64,000 bases of DNA from Gammaproteobacteria bacterium CG_4_10_14_0_2_um_filter_38_22 (GCA_002793195.1 PFPT01000004.1:1-64000); one strand, 5' to 3'. Shown: positions 20,334 through 29,996, numbered from the stretch's first letter. A program made the numbers and translations. The notes: a model not told the origin generated them from the sequence alone.

Positions 20334-22424
20334 TTACCAGACCGTTACTTCGCCTGTGTCTTTCATAGAAAGTCGCACACGACCTTGACGATCAATTTCA
20401 ATGACTTTCACATTGATTTCCTGACCTTCTTTCAAATAGTCAGATACATTTTCGACGCGTTGATCAGCAATTTGTGATACGTGAACCAAGCCTTGTTGGT
20501 TGGGCGTCACTTCAACAAACGCACCAAAATCGACAATCTTCACTACTTTACCTTTATAAGTAGCGCCCACTTGTAAATCTTCAGTCAATTGACGCACACG
20601 TAACTTAGCACGTTCCAAATCGTCACCATTTACAGCAGCGATTTTAACAATACCTTCATCGGAAATATCGATAGTAGAGTTCGTTGATTCTGTTAATTCA
20701 CGAATCGTTGCGCCCCCTTTACCAATTAAATCACGAATTTTATCCGGATTGATTTTAACCATTTCAACACGAGGCGCATGTTTAGATAATGTGTCACGTG
20801 GTTTTTGAATGGCTGCATTCATTTTCTCTAACAAAAACAAACGGGCTTCTTTTGCTTGAGACAACGCAATTTCCATAATTTCTTGAGTAATACCTGTGAT
20901 TTTAATATCCATTTGTAGTGCCGTCACACCCGCTGCTGTTCCAGCTACTTTAAAATCCATATCGCCCAAATGATCTTCATCACCTAAAATATCAGTTAAC
21001 ACCGCAAAACGATCTTCTTCTTTAATCAATCCCATCGCAATGCCTGCAACCGGCGCTTTAATTGGTACGCCCGCATCCATCAGAGACAAACTCGCACCAC
21101 AAACCGTTGCCATTGAACTAGAGCCATTTGACTCTGTAATTTCAGACACAACACGCAATGTGTAAGGATAATCTTCACCTGGTAAAACCGCTTTCATTGC
21201 ACGTTTTGCTAATTTACCGTGGCCAATTTCGCGACGTTTAGGTCCGCTCATCATACCTACTTCACCCACACTGTACGGAGGGAAATTGTAATGCAGCATA
21301 AAAGCGTCTTTATATTCACCTTCTAAATCATCAATGGTTTGCGCATCACGCTCTGTACCTAATGTTGTTACAACCAATGCTTGTGTTTCGCCACGCGTGA
21401 AAACAGCTGAACCATGTGTACGTGGCAATGCCGTTAATTCGATATCAATTTTGCGAATCGATGTGGTATCGCGCCCATCAATACGTGGCTCACCCGATAA
21501 AATTTGATTACGCACAACACGTTTTTCCAATGCATGGAAAACAGTGTTCACATCCGCTTTGCTTGGCGCATTTTCATCAACACAAATCTCAGTAAGCAAT
21601 TTATCTAAAATCTCACCCAAACGCATCAAACGTTCCACTTTCGTGCGAATTTGATAAGCCGCTTTTACATCAGATTCTACTGCATCAATACGTTGAGCCA
21701 ACGTAGCATCTGCTTTGTGTGGAGTCCAAGCCCATGTGCGCGTGCCCGCTTCTTTCGCAAAGGCATCAATGGCATCAATAACAACTTGCATTTGTTGATG
21801 CCCAAACAATACAGCACCTAACATGACATCTTCTGACAACTGATTCGCTTCTGATTCCACCATCAATACAGCATCACGTGTACCTGCAACAATCAAATCC
21901 AACTGTGAATGTTTTTTCACGTCTGCTGAAGCTGGGTTTAATAAGTATTGTCCTTCATGATAACCCACACGCGCTGCCGCTAATGGACCGTGAAATGGCA
22001 TACCTGTTAATGCCATTGCAGCTGCCGCACCGATAATAGCTGGAACATCTGTTTGCACTGCTGGATCCAATGACAACACCGTTGCCACTACTTGCACTTC
22101 ATCACGAAATTCACTTGGAAATAAAGGACGAATAGGGCGATCGATCAAGCGTGAAATCAAGGTTTCTTTTTCAGAAGGACGACCTTCACGTTTGAAATAA
22201 CCACCCGGCACTTTTCCTGCAGCATACGTTTTTTCTTGGTAATTAACCGTTAATGGAAAAAAATCACGACCCGTAACAGGAGATGATTTACCAACTGCTG
22301 TAACCAAAACCACGGTATCACCCATAGTGACCCAAACAGCACCATGCGCTTGTCGCGCAATACGTCCAGTTTCTAACGTTACTTGATGTTGGCCATACTG
22401 AAAACTTTTTACAATTTTATTCAC
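20334..22424 (-). CDS. pnp: polyribonucleotide nucleotidyltransferase (PNPase)
   Basis: Phosphorolytic 3'-5' exoribonuclease of RNA turnover and the degradosome. It has 696 residues (E. coli 711). Two RNase PH-like domains are seen (first with [17 protein letters not shown] and the [12 protein letters not shown] motif; second with [17 protein letters not shown] and [16 protein letters not shown]), then a KH domain with [15 protein letters not shown], then an S1 domain with [15 protein letters not shown]. It ends soon after S1, without the short acidic tail of some homologues. It follows rpsO by only 32 bases. Confidence 0.96.
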   Translation of the reverse strand: MNKIVKSFQYGQHQVTLETGRIARQAHGAVWVTMGDTVVLVTAVGKSSPVTGRDFFPLTVNYQEKTYAAGKVPGGYFKREGRPSEKETLISRLIDRPIRPLFPSEFRDEVQVVATVLSLDPAVQTDVPAIIGAAAAMALTGMPFHGPLAAARVGYHEGQYLLNPASADVKKHSQLDLIVAGTRDAVLMVESEANQLSEDVMLGAVLFGHQQMQVVIDAIDAFAKEAGTRTWAWTPHKADATLAQRIDAVESDVKAAYQIRTKVERLMRLGEILDKLLTEICVDENAPSKADVNTVFHALEKRVVRNQILSGEPRIDGRDTTSIRKIDIELTALPRTHGSAVFTRGETQALVVTTLGTERDAQTIDDLEGEYKDAFMLHYNFPPYSVGEVGMMSGPKRREIGHGKLAKRAMKAVLPGEDYPYTLRVVSEITESNGSSSMATVCGASLSLMDAGVPIKAPVAGIAMGLIKEEDRFAVLTDILGDEDHLGDMDFKVAGTAAGVTALQMDIKITGITQEIMEIALSQAKEARLFLLEKMNAAIQKPRDTLSKHAPRVEMVKINPDKIRDLIGKGGATIRELTESTNSTIDISDEGIVKIAAVNGDDLERAKLRVRQLTEDLQVGATYKGKVVKIVDFGAFVEVTPNQQGLVHVSQIADQRVENVSDYLKEGQEINVKVIEIDRQGRVRLSMKDTGEVTVW

Positions 22425-22456
22425 ATTAATTACCTTGAAAAATGAAAATGATTATT

Positions 22457-22726
22457 TTAACGACGAAGCTTCAAACGCTCAATGAGTTTGCGATAACGTA
22501 CAGAGTCGGATCGCTCTAAATAAGTGAGTAGCTTGCGGCGCTGGCTTACCAAACGCAATAAACCACGACGAGAGTTAGCATCATGCGTATGCGCTTTGAA
22601 GTGCACAGTTAAACAATCGATACGCGCAGAAAGCAATGCGATCTGTACTTCTGGAGAAGCGGTATCTTTTGGATTAGATTGAAATTCTTTAATAACAGCT
22701 GATTTATTTGTTGTACTAAATGACAT
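22457..22726 (-). CDS. rpsO: 30S ribosomal protein S15
   Basis: Primary 16S rRNA binding protein of the small subunit platform, 89 residues as expected. The motif TGSPEVQ appears here as [15 protein letters not shown], followed by [20 protein letters not shown] and a C-terminal [10 protein letters not shown]. An AGAGG ribosome site precedes the ATG. First gene of the rpsO-pnp operon. The S15 autoregulation pseudoknot of E. coli was not identified in the leader. Confidence 0.96.
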   Translation of the reverse strand: MSFSTTNKSAVIKEFQSNPKDTASPEVQIALLSARIDCLTVHFKAHTHDANSRRGLLRLVSQRRKLLTYLERSDSVRYRKLIERLKLRR

Positions 22727-22804
22727 TATTTATTCCTCTTAAAAAACAAGTTAAAAAAACCATGCACCACTGTCATTTGCAGGAACACAGCTTGAAAACG
22801 GGGC

Positions 22805-22810
22805 ATTATA
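22805..22810 (-). promoter_or_regulatory. rpsO-pnp promoter -10 box
   Basis: A perfect TATAAT on the minus strand, about 80 bases upstream of the rpsO ATG. The -35 region is weak (TAGCAT-like at 17-base spacing). Confidence 0.5.
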
Positions 22811-22973
22811 GCGGAGGTCTGATGCAAATGCTACAGGCGTTAGTCGTTAACCGAACTTAACCGGCAAATAACCAACAACCTGATTGATTAGTCATTTGAC
22901 CCCTATTAAATTGATGTCACCATTCATGCATTTTTTCTCCCGCTTCCACTTCCACTTTGCTATGATCATTACC

Positions 22974-24170
22974 ATGATAAAAAGTATTTTCATTAAACCC
23001 CTATTTCGTTTTACGCAACAGTCCGAAAACATGGGGCAAGCGCTCATTAATTTTACGCACGATGACTACAATAAAGAATTGGGGCATGCCCTAATTGAAG
23101 CCAACAATGATGCAGAAGCCATCAGCGCTTTTTTACGTGAATACAAAGAATCGCCTGAAACATTACGCTCTTATGCAAAAGAAGTAGAACGATTGTTATT
23201 ATGGTGCATCTATGTTGCAAAAATAAATATTTCCAGTTTGCGTCGCACCCATTTGCAAATCTATCAGGATTTTTTAAAAAATCCTGAACCCAAAAACATC
23301 TGGTGTGGCCCCGCCACTTCACGTTTAACCAAAGATGGCGCAATCAATTTAAAATGGCGCGCATTCACAAAAGGGTTAAGTGGGGCATCGATTAATAAAT
23401 CACTCACGATCCTAGATTCATTTTTTAACTATTTGGTGCAAGCCAATTATTTAATTGGTAACCCACTTGCCGTTGATCGACGCAGAAAAAAAAGACAAAC
23501 GCGCGTTGCCAATGTCATCGACCGTTACTTAGAAAAAGATGAAATCAATGCCACACTAAACGCCCTATCTGAATTATCCGATAGCGCAGATCATTGTTTT
23601 CAATCTATTCGCGCACGTTATATTATTTTACTGTTATTTTATACTGGATTACGCATTGCTGAATCCGCAAAACACACAATGGGTGATTTTAAGCAGCGTG
23701 ATGATCGCTGGTTTTTACGTGTTATTGGTAAAGGCAATAAATTACGTGAAATTCCAATCCCCGATGTATTGCTTGATGCGCTCGCTGATTTTCGAAAAGC
23801 AGTGGGACTGCCATCACCACAACCCCACTTTCAAGAAGCAACACCTTTAATTCCGATGCAAAATTTAACGGGGTCAATTTCCACGCGTCGCATCGATCAA
23901 ATTTTAAAATGGGCTTTTAATTTAGGCGCGACCCAATTTGAATCAACGGCTCCCCGAAAAGCATCCAAATTACGATCCGCTTCCGCGCATTGGTTGCGCC
24001 ACAGTTATGTAACTTACTTATTAGAGGCAGGTGCATCACTCAAAGTTGCACAAGAAAACGCGGGACACGCAGATGTCAGCACAACCATGCATTACACACA
24101 CGTTGCACAAACTGATCGACACGAAGCCACCAACCAATTGAATCTCACTTTGCGAAAAGACACAAAGTAA
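22974..24170 (+). CDS. tyrosine recombinase / phage integrase family protein
   Basis: Site-specific DNA recombinase. The N-terminal SAM-like core-binding domain spans roughly residues 40-170 (FLREYKESPETLRSYAKEVE); the catalytic domain carries the active-site set: Arg in FYTGLRIAESAK, Lys in VIGKGNKLREIP, HWLRHSYVTYLLE, GHADVSTTMHYTH with the tyrosine nucleophile. It is longer than XerC/XerD and has an insert rich in basic and Ser/Thr residues before the HxxR motif. The start is uncertain: the frame opens at TTG 22884, with ATGs at 22914, 22974 and 23031. I chose 22974 because an extended -10 box (TGCTATGAT) ends at 22966. No att site or cargo genes were seen nearby. Confidence 0.8.
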   Translation: MIKSIFIKPLFRFTQQSENMGQALINFTHDDYNKELGHALIEANNDAEAISAFLREYKESPETLRSYAKEVERLLLWCIYVAKINISSLRRTHLQIYQDFLKNPEPKNIWCGPATSRLTKDGAINLKWRAFTKGLSGASINKSLTILDSFFNYLVQANYLIGNPLAVDRRRKKRQTRVANVIDRYLEKDEINATLNALSELSDSADHCFQSIRARYIILLLFYTGLRIAESAKHTMGDFKQRDDRWFLRVIGKGNKLREIPIPDVLLDALADFRKAVGLPSPQPHFQEATPLIPMQNLTGSISTRRIDQILKWAFNLGATQFESTAPRKASKLRSASAHWLRHSYVTYLLEAGASLKVAQENAGHADVSTTMHYTHVAQTDRHEATNQLNLTLRKDTK

Positions 24171-24201
24171 ACAATAAAAAATAACCGCTCATAAAAAACG
24201 T

Positions 24202-24630
24202 TTATTTCAATCCAGTTGGTTTTGGACAAAATGCAACACACTGCGTACTGGCAAACACACTGCCACCACAATTTTCAAAACAAGCACGATAAGTCGATTG
24301 ACATCCACAGTGATCAGAACAACCGGAATAATCCGCAAAATCACCGACCGTTTCATAATCCGGATTACCTGCGTTTCGTTGTTCGTGATCGTAATGTAAA
24401 TAAGCTGGCAACGCTTCGAGTTTTGCTTCAGTTCGACACGTTTGCGCCTGTGATCGACAAGTATTTTCGCAATAAGTACGTTTCGTCAAACATCGATTCA
24501 CGCATTTTTTGCCACGCCAAGAATGGGGCGGCGTGTAACTATAAACAGTTTGATATTCTGGTCCGCATCCTGATAATAAAAAAACACCCGTCATAACAGC
24601 CAAACATAAAAAAATAAATTTTGTTTTCAT
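24202..24630 (-). CDS. cysteine-rich lipoprotein with CX3C/CX6C repeats
   Basis: A 142-residue protein with an N-terminal signal and lipobox LLSGC, so it is probably lipid-anchored in the envelope. I do not recognise its family. The mature part has 12 further cysteines in regular spacing: CVNRC, CLTKRTYCENTC and CRSQAQTC, then CSDHC and CQSTYRACFENC. The block C-x6-C-x3-C is repeated, which suggests two disulfide-stapled helical hairpins in the oxidising periplasm. AGGAAA precedes the ATG, and the gene lies 19 bases after the SDR gene, so they may be co-transcribed. Confidence 0.65.
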   Translation of the reverse strand: MKTKFIFLCLAVMTGVFLLSGCGPEYQTVYSYTPPHSWRGKKCVNRCLTKRTYCENTCRSQAQTCRTEAKLEALPAYLHYDHEQRNAGNPDYETVGDFADYSGCSDHCGCQSTYRACFENCGGSVFASTQCVAFCPKPTGLK

Positions 24631-24649
24631 GAAAAATTTCCTGCATAGT

Positions 24650-25396
24650 TTATTTTAAGCGCAAAGCGCCATCGAGCCGAATCGTTGATCCGTTTAAATA
24701 TGCATTCTCAATAATATGTCCACATAATTTTGCAAAATCATTTGGATCACCCAATTTTTTTGGGAAAGGCACATCCATCGCTAATTGTGTTTGAATTGCT
24801 TCTGTCATACCCATCATCATTGGTGTTTGCATAACACCCGGCGCGATTGTCATCACGCGAATACCAAAACGAGCCAATTCACGTGCTGCTGGCAATGTCA
24901 TGGCAGCCACACCGCCTTTTGAAGCGCTATAGGCGATTTGCCCAAGCTGTCCTTCAAATGCTGCAATCGATGCGGTGTTAATAATCACGCCCCGCTCACC
25001 TTGCTCATTGATGGGATTCTGTGTCGCTATTTTTTCAGATGCCAATCGCAACACATTAAATGTACCAATTAAATTAATTTGTATTACACGCGAAAAATCA
25101 CTCAGGGGCAACACACCATTTTTTCCCAGCATACGCGCACCATGCACCACACCAGCACACTGAATCACAGCATGAAGGTCAGTTGATATAGAAAGTGCTT
25201 GTTTTACAGATGATTCCGAAGTGACATCGCATTCACAGACCAATCCTTTTGTTTCACTGGCAATTTTTTTCAATGCATCCGCATTACAATCCAGTAAAAT
25301 TATTTTAGCACCACAGCGTGATAATTCGCGCGCTGTTGCTGCACCCAAACCGGATGCCGCACCCGTAATCAAAATCGTTTTATTTTTAATATCCAT
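24650..25396 (-). CDS. SDR family NAD-dependent dehydrogenase, 3-hydroxyacyl-CoA type 2-like
   Basis: Short-chain dehydrogenase of 248 residues with the Rossmann motif ITGAASGLGAATA, DCDVT-like ECDVTSE, the NNAG equivalent QCAGVVHG, Ser in NTASIAAFEGQ and the catalytic YSASKGG. The AFEGQLGQIAYSASKGGV stretch and the PFPKKLGDPNDFAKL region resemble the HSD17B10/3-hydroxyacyl-CoA dehydrogenase type 2 group, which oxidises short 3-hydroxyacyl-CoAs. That fits the fatty-acid genes elsewhere in the window, but substrate is inferred only from family likeness. Confidence 0.8.
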   Translation of the reverse strand: MDIKNKTILITGAASGLGAATARELSRCGAKIILLDCNADALKKIASETKGLVCECDVTSESSVKQALSISTDLHAVIQCAGVVHGARMLGKNGVLPLSDFSRVIQINLIGTFNVLRLASEKIATQNPINEQGERGVIINTASIAAFEGQLGQIAYSASKGGVAAMTLPAARELARFGIRVMTIAPGVMQTPMMMGMTEAIQTQLAMDVPFPKKLGDPNDFAKLCGHIIENAYLNGSTIRLDGALRLK

Positions 25397-25455
25397 ATTT
25401 TCACCCGGTCCTTGTCTTAACCTGCCAAGACTTGTTAACCCATTTTAAAAATGCA

Positions 25456-26553
25456 TTATTTCACAGACACACTGTCTTCCAATTGCGCACAAATTTGTTT
25501 AACTGTTTTTTCATCTAAATAAGGATGAAATGGCAAACTCAATACCCGTTTTGCACATCGCTCCGTAATAGGAAAAGATAATTTCTCTGACGAAAGCTTG
25601 GCAACAATTGGCTGTTGATGCAATCCAACAGGATAATGCACCGCTGTTGGCACGCCTGCTTTTGATAACTGCGCCACTACATTTTCACGGTCATCTACTT
25701 GCACAGTATATTGTGCATACACACTCTTATTGTACGATGCAATCTGCGGTGGCGATAAAAAATCAGGTAATGCAGCGCGATACCAGCTAGCAACCACTTG
25801 TCGCTTTGCAATTTCTTTTTCAAAAAACGCTAATTTTTCGATTAAAACAGCTGCCTGTATTGAATCCATTCTGCCATTCATGCCAATTGCGACATGATTA
25901 TAACGACTCTCTTGTCCATGATTCACAATCAATCGCATTTTTTCCGCAAGCTTATCGTCATTCGTAAAACAAGCGCCACCATCACCATAAGCACCCAATG
26001 GTTTGGACGGAAAAAAGCTCGTACATGCGATTTCACTTAACGCACAGGACTTTTTATCTTTATAGGTTGCGCCCAAACTTTGCGCTGCATCTTCAATCAC
26101 TGGAATGCCATGACGATTAGCAACTGCCTGAATGGTATCCATATCAGCACATTGCCCATACAAACTGACTGGAATAATTGCCTTAGTTTTTGAAGTAATC
26201 GCTGCTTCCAATAAAGCAGGATCAATTAAGTAAGTCATTGGATCAATATCAACATAAATGGGTTTTGCACCTAACAAATAAATCACTTCAGCTGTTGCGA
26301 AAAAACTAAATGGGGTTGTAATGATTTCATCGCCAGGCTGTACATCTAACGCAAGTAAGGCAACATGTAATGCTGTTGTCCCGCTTGACGCAGCAATGCA
26401 GTGTGTCACGCCAACATAGTCCGCCAATTGTTTTTCTAATGTTTCCAGTTCAGGACCAAATAAATATTTTCCATGGTTCAAAACACGAGTGATTGCGGCA
26501 TCAATTTGAGCTTTATATTCTTGATACTGAGCCTGTAAATCGATAAATTGCAT
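25456..26553 (-). CDS. DegT/DnrJ/EryC1/StrS sugar aminotransferase
   Basis: PLP-dependent aminotransferase acting on nucleotide-linked keto-sugars in surface polysaccharide synthesis. Motifs: ASSGTTALHVALLAL, the TPFSFFATAE segment, DAAQSLGATYK and the lysine that binds PLP in SFFPSKPLGAYGDGG, then MNGRMDSIQAAVL. It resembles the WbpE/WlbC type acting on UDP-3-keto sugars. The ATG at 26553 is preceded by AGGAAA and gives MQFIDLQAQY, the standard N-terminus (365 residues); the longer frame to 26619 overlaps purB and is rejected. No other polysaccharide genes are adjacent. Confidence 0.85.
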   Translation of the reverse strand: MQFIDLQAQYQEYKAQIDAAITRVLNHGKYLFGPELETLEKQLADYVGVTHCIAASSGTTALHVALLALDVQPGDEIITTPFSFFATAEVIYLLGAKPIYVDIDPMTYLIDPALLEAAITSKTKAIIPVSLYGQCADMDTIQAVANRHGIPVIEDAAQSLGATYKDKKSCALSEIACTSFFPSKPLGAYGDGGACFTNDDKLAEKMRLIVNHGQESRYNHVAIGMNGRMDSIQAAVLIEKLAFFEKEIAKRQVVASWYRAALPDFLSPPQIASYNKSVYAQYTVQVDDRENVVAQLSKAGVPTAVHYPVGLHQQPIVAKLSSEKLSFPITERCAKRVLSLPFHPYLDEKTVKQICAQLEDSVSVK

Positions 26554-26613
26554 GGCGTTTCCTATTGAAATTGTACTATCATAAAAAATACACTGAAGCC
26601 ACATGGAGTTATC

Positions 26614-27984
26614 ATGCAACTTTCTCCGATCACCGCACTCTCACCGCTCGATGGACGCTATAGCAAGAAGACGGAAGAATTGCGCCCAATTGTAAGTGAA
26701 TACGCTCTCATTTTCTACAGATTACAGATTGAAATTGCCTGGCTTGAAACGCTTGCAAAAAACAAAGATATTTCTGAAATAGCGCCACTTACCAAAAGTG
26801 AGCAAGCATTTCTTAAAAAAATACTCGGCGACTTTAATGAAAAAGAAGCAACCAAAATTAAAAAAATAGAACATCAAACAAATCACGATGTAAAAGCAGT
26901 TGAATACTATCTTCGTGAAAAATGTGAAATGCACAAAACTTTAAAACGACTATCGCCTTGGATTCACTTCGCATGCACCTCTGAAGATATCAATAATCTT
27001 GCCTATGCGCTCATGATTAAAAAAACCCGTGACACCATTTTAAAACCCGAATTAGAAAACATCATTAGCCAACTCAACACATTCGCGCACGATACGGCAA
27101 CTTTTTCAATGTTGTCTCGCACACATGGACAAGCAGCAACACCAACCACACTTGGAAAAGAATTTAAAAATTTTGCTGTTAGATTAAATACACACTACAA
27201 ACAATGGATGAAAATTCCTATCACTGGAAAATTTAATGGTGCTGTTGGCAATTTTAATGCACATGTAGTGGCTTACCCAAAAGTAAATTGGTTACGCTTA
27301 TCCAAACAGTTTGTAACATCGTTGGGTTTAGAGTGGAATGCATACACCACACAAATTGAACCGCATGATTACTTAGCGCAATGGCTTAACGCATGGAATA
27401 TTTGCAACACCATTTTAATCGATTTATCTCGTGATATTTGGGGATATATTTCATTGCGTTATTTCACACAAAAAAAATTGCGCAACGAAGTGGGTTCATC
27501 AACTATGCCACATAAAGTCAATCCGATTGATTTTGAAAATGCAGAAGGTAACTTGGGTATCTGCATTGCACTTGCAACCCATCTCTCACAAAAACTACCC
27601 ATTTCACGCTGGCAACGTGATTTAACTGATTCAACAGTTTTACGAAACTTAGGCAGTATCGCCGGTTATGCTATCGTTGCTTATCATGCTTTATTGAAAG
27701 GGTTGAGCAAATTAATTCCCAATCATGTATTACTTAAAAAAGAATTGGATACTCACTGGGAAGTATTAGCAGAACCCATTCAAATGGTCATGCGAAAATA
27801 TGGTATCAGCGATGCTTACGAACAATTAAAATATTTTTCACGTGGCGAAGCAATAACACAAAAACAAATTAGCCAGTTTATCGATGATTTATCCATCCCT
27901 GCGTCAGCAAAAAAACAACTGCAATCGCTGTCGCCAGATAATTACATCGGGTTGGCAATAGTATTAGCAAAAAAATCACTTTAA
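26614..27984 (+). CDS. purB: adenylosuccinate lyase
   Basis: Acts twice in purine synthesis: cleaves SAICAR to AICAR and adenylosuccinate to AMP, releasing fumarate. At 456 residues it equals E. coli PurB, and starts with LSPITALSPLDGRY. Catalytic signatures include TSEDINNLAYAL, SRTHGQAATPTTLG and the flexible signature loop GSSTMPHKVNPIDFENAEGN. GGAG precedes the ATG. Divergent from the aminotransferase gene with about 60 bases between them. Confidence 0.96.
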   Translation: MQLSPITALSPLDGRYSKKTEELRPIVSEYALIFYRLQIEIAWLETLAKNKDISEIAPLTKSEQAFLKKILGDFNEKEATKIKKIEHQTNHDVKAVEYYLREKCEMHKTLKRLSPWIHFACTSEDINNLAYALMIKKTRDTILKPELENIISQLNTFAHDTATFSMLSRTHGQAATPTTLGKEFKNFAVRLNTHYKQWMKIPITGKFNGAVGNFNAHVVAYPKVNWLRLSKQFVTSLGLEWNAYTTQIEPHDYLAQWLNAWNICNTILIDLSRDIWGYISLRYFTQKKLRNEVGSSTMPHKVNPIDFENAEGNLGICIALATHLSQKLPISRWQRDLTDSTVLRNLGSIAGYAIVAYHALLKGLSKLIPNHVLLKKELDTHWEVLAEPIQMVMRKYGISDAYEQLKYFSRGEAITQKQISQFIDDLSIPASAKKQLQSLSPDNYIGLAIVLAKKSL

Positions 27985-28029
27985 ACTAAACAAATAAAAC
28001 ACGAGTTAAAGTGGAACAAGGATAATGCA

Positions 28030-28854
28030 ATGTGGTTTACTAAAAAATGGCTGCTCAAATTCTTATTGACGCCGATTGTCCCGTCTCGTAGTTATTTATG
28101 TGATTTTTCTCGCATTTGTCATGAAGTGCGGCCACCTGATATTCTGTTAATCCAGGGTCGTAACCGCATCAGCCAAATTGTACAACGCATCACGCAAAGC
28201 CCGTGGAGTCATGCTGCATTATACATAGGTCATATTCACAACATTGATGATCCCAAGCTGCGTGAATTTGTACAGCAAAATTATAAAGGCCCTTTATCAG
28301 AACAATTATTGGTGGAAGCACTGGTGGGTCAAGGCACAATTATCGTACCTATTTCTAAATATAAAAACGAACATATTCGTGTGTGCCGCCCAACTGGATT
28401 GTCACATTTAGATTCACAAAGAATAATTAAATACGCTATCAATAGCATTGGGCCAACTTACAATATCCGACATTTTTTTGATCTGGGTCGATTCTTATTG
28501 TCTAGTAAATTCATTCCACGTCGCTGGAATTCAAGTTTATTTAAAAAACATGCAGGGAAAGCACGTCAAGACATTTGCTCTGTGATGATTGCAAAAGCAT
28601 TTGCATCAGTAAAATTTCCGATTTTACCCTTGATTCGTAAAAATGATCAAAAACAACTTGAGATGATTCATCGAAATCCAAAGTTATATACGCCCAGTGA
28701 TTTTGATTATTCACCTTATTTCGATATTATTAAATATCCGATGATTCCTGTTGCTGGATTTGGTCTTTATCATCACTTGCCTTGGCAAGCAGACCTCATC
28801 AGCAACGATGACCAAGGTATTGTACTCAGCGATGAACACAACGAAAACGAGTAA
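28030..28854 (+). CDS. YiiX/YaeF-like permuted papain-fold cysteine hydrolase
   Basis: A 274-residue protein of the circularly permuted NlpC/P60 superfamily. The candidate catalytic residues appear in permuted order: His61 in SPWSHAALYIG, Glu96 in LLVEAL and Cys183 in RQDICSVMIAKAF. Family members hydrolyse amide or ester bonds in lipids or peptides; the substrate here is unknown. The first 15 residues are hydrophobic but no clear signal cleavage site is seen. It follows purB by 45 bases and converges on rpoS with a 9-base gap. Confidence 0.75.
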   Translation: MWFTKKWLLKFLLTPIVPSRSYLCDFSRICHEVRPPDILLIQGRNRISQIVQRITQSPWSHAALYIGHIHNIDDPKLREFVQQNYKGPLSEQLLVEALVGQGTIIVPISKYKNEHIRVCRPTGLSHLDSQRIIKYAINSIGPTYNIRHFFDLGRFLLSSKFIPRRWNSSLFKKHAGKARQDICSVMIAKAFASVKFPILPLIRKNDQKQLEMIHRNPKLYTPSDFDYSPYFDIIKYPMIPVAGFGLYHHLPWQADLISNDDQGIVLSDEHNENE

Positions 28855-28863
28855 TAGCTCACC

Positions 28864-29985
28864 TTACTCGGCTTTGCTTAGTCCCTCTGCTTCAAGCATG
28901 CATCGCAATTTTTTGAGACCTTCAATTTGTAGTTGACGCACCCGTTCACGCGTCAAACCCACCGCCCTACCTACCGCTTCCAACGTGCCGCGATCATGTC
29001 CTTCCAGTCCGAAGCGACGCACAATCACTTCACGCTCTCGATCACTTAATGCATGCAGCCATTGCTCAATATGCGCTTCCATATCCTTTTGCTGCACCAA
29101 ATCAGATGGATTAACGTTATGTTCATCTGCAATCACATCTACTAAAGTTTTTTGACCGTCTTGCATCACAGGTGTATCAATTGAAATAGAATCAGGTGCT
29201 AATGCCAATACTTCCCGAATTTCTTCAACGGGCTTGTCAATCATTTCTGCAATTTCTTCTGGTGTTGGCTTATGATTTAATTGCGATGCCAGTTTTTTCC
29301 CAGCACGTAAATAAATGTTTAATTCTTTAATCACATGTATGGGTAACCGCACCGTACGACTTTGATTCATAATCGCACGCTCTATTGTTTGACGAATCCA
29401 CCATGTTGCATAAGTTGAAAATCGAAAACCACGCTCAGGATCAAACTTTTCAACCGCAGTCATCAAACCTAAATTACCTTCTTCAATTAAATCTAAAAAT
29501 GCCAATCCACGATGACAATAATGTCGTGCGATTTTCACAACCAATCGTAAATTACTTTCAATCATTTTACTGCGTGCTGCTTTAATGCCTTTTTTAACTT
29601 GACGTGCAACTCGGAGTTCATCTTTTGCTGATAATAAAGGCTTAAAACCCAGCTCATGCAAATAAATATGCGTAGGATCTCGTGTTTCCCAAGATTCATC
29701 ATCATGTTTTACTGCTAATTTTTTAGGTGCAGTCGATAAGGCATTGGCACCAACAAATAATGCCTCATGCTCATTGTTTTTTTTTGAAGATTTTTTAGTG
29801 CCCACTTTTTTTTTCAAACCTGTTCGTTTTGCTGTTTTTTTTACTTTGGATTTTATAGTTTTTATAATTTTTCTTTTTTTTGCACGACTTTTTTTATGCG
29901 ATGCATTTTTTTTTGCAACACGAACTGTTTTTTTCTTAACACTCTTTTTTTTAACCGTTTTCTTTTTCACTTTATTTGCATCCAT
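28864..29985 (-). CDS. rpoS: RNA polymerase sigma factor RpoS with lysine-rich N-terminal tail
   Basis: Stationary-phase/general stress sigma factor. Sigma regions 1.2 to 4.2 are standard: DPTHIYLHELGF, the region 2 core FLDLIEEGNLGLMTAVEKFD with FSTYATWWIRQTIERAIMNQ, and region 4.2 VGLTRERVRQLQIEGLKKLR. It is 373 residues, about 40 longer than E. coli RpoS. The first 70 residues are replaced by a histone-H1-like tail with 30 lysines and 4 arginines. The tail DNA has several A runs of 8-9 bases. The gene ends the surE-nlpD-rpoS operon, 11 bases after nlpD. Confidence 0.93.
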   Translation of the reverse strand: MDANKVKKKTVKKKSVKKKTVRVAKKNASHKKSRAKKRKIIKTIKSKVKKTAKRTGLKKKVGTKKSSKKNNEHEALFVGANALSTAPKKLAVKHDDESWETRDPTHIYLHELGFKPLLSAKDELRVARQVKKGIKAARSKMIESNLRLVVKIARHYCHRGLAFLDLIEEGNLGLMTAVEKFDPERGFRFSTYATWWIRQTIERAIMNQSRTVRLPIHVIKELNIYLRAGKKLASQLNHKPTPEEIAEMIDKPVEEIREVLALAPDSISIDTPVMQDGQKTLVDVIADEHNVNPSDLVQQKDMEAHIEQWLHALSDREREVIVRRFGLEGHDRGTLEAVGRAVGLTRERVRQLQIEGLKKLRCMLEAEGLSKAE

Positions 29986-29996
29986 GCAAAAATATT

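Noticed and set aside
26554-26619. N-terminal extension of the DegT aminotransferase
   Set aside because: It overlaps the purB start; AGGAAA and the family N-terminus support 26553.
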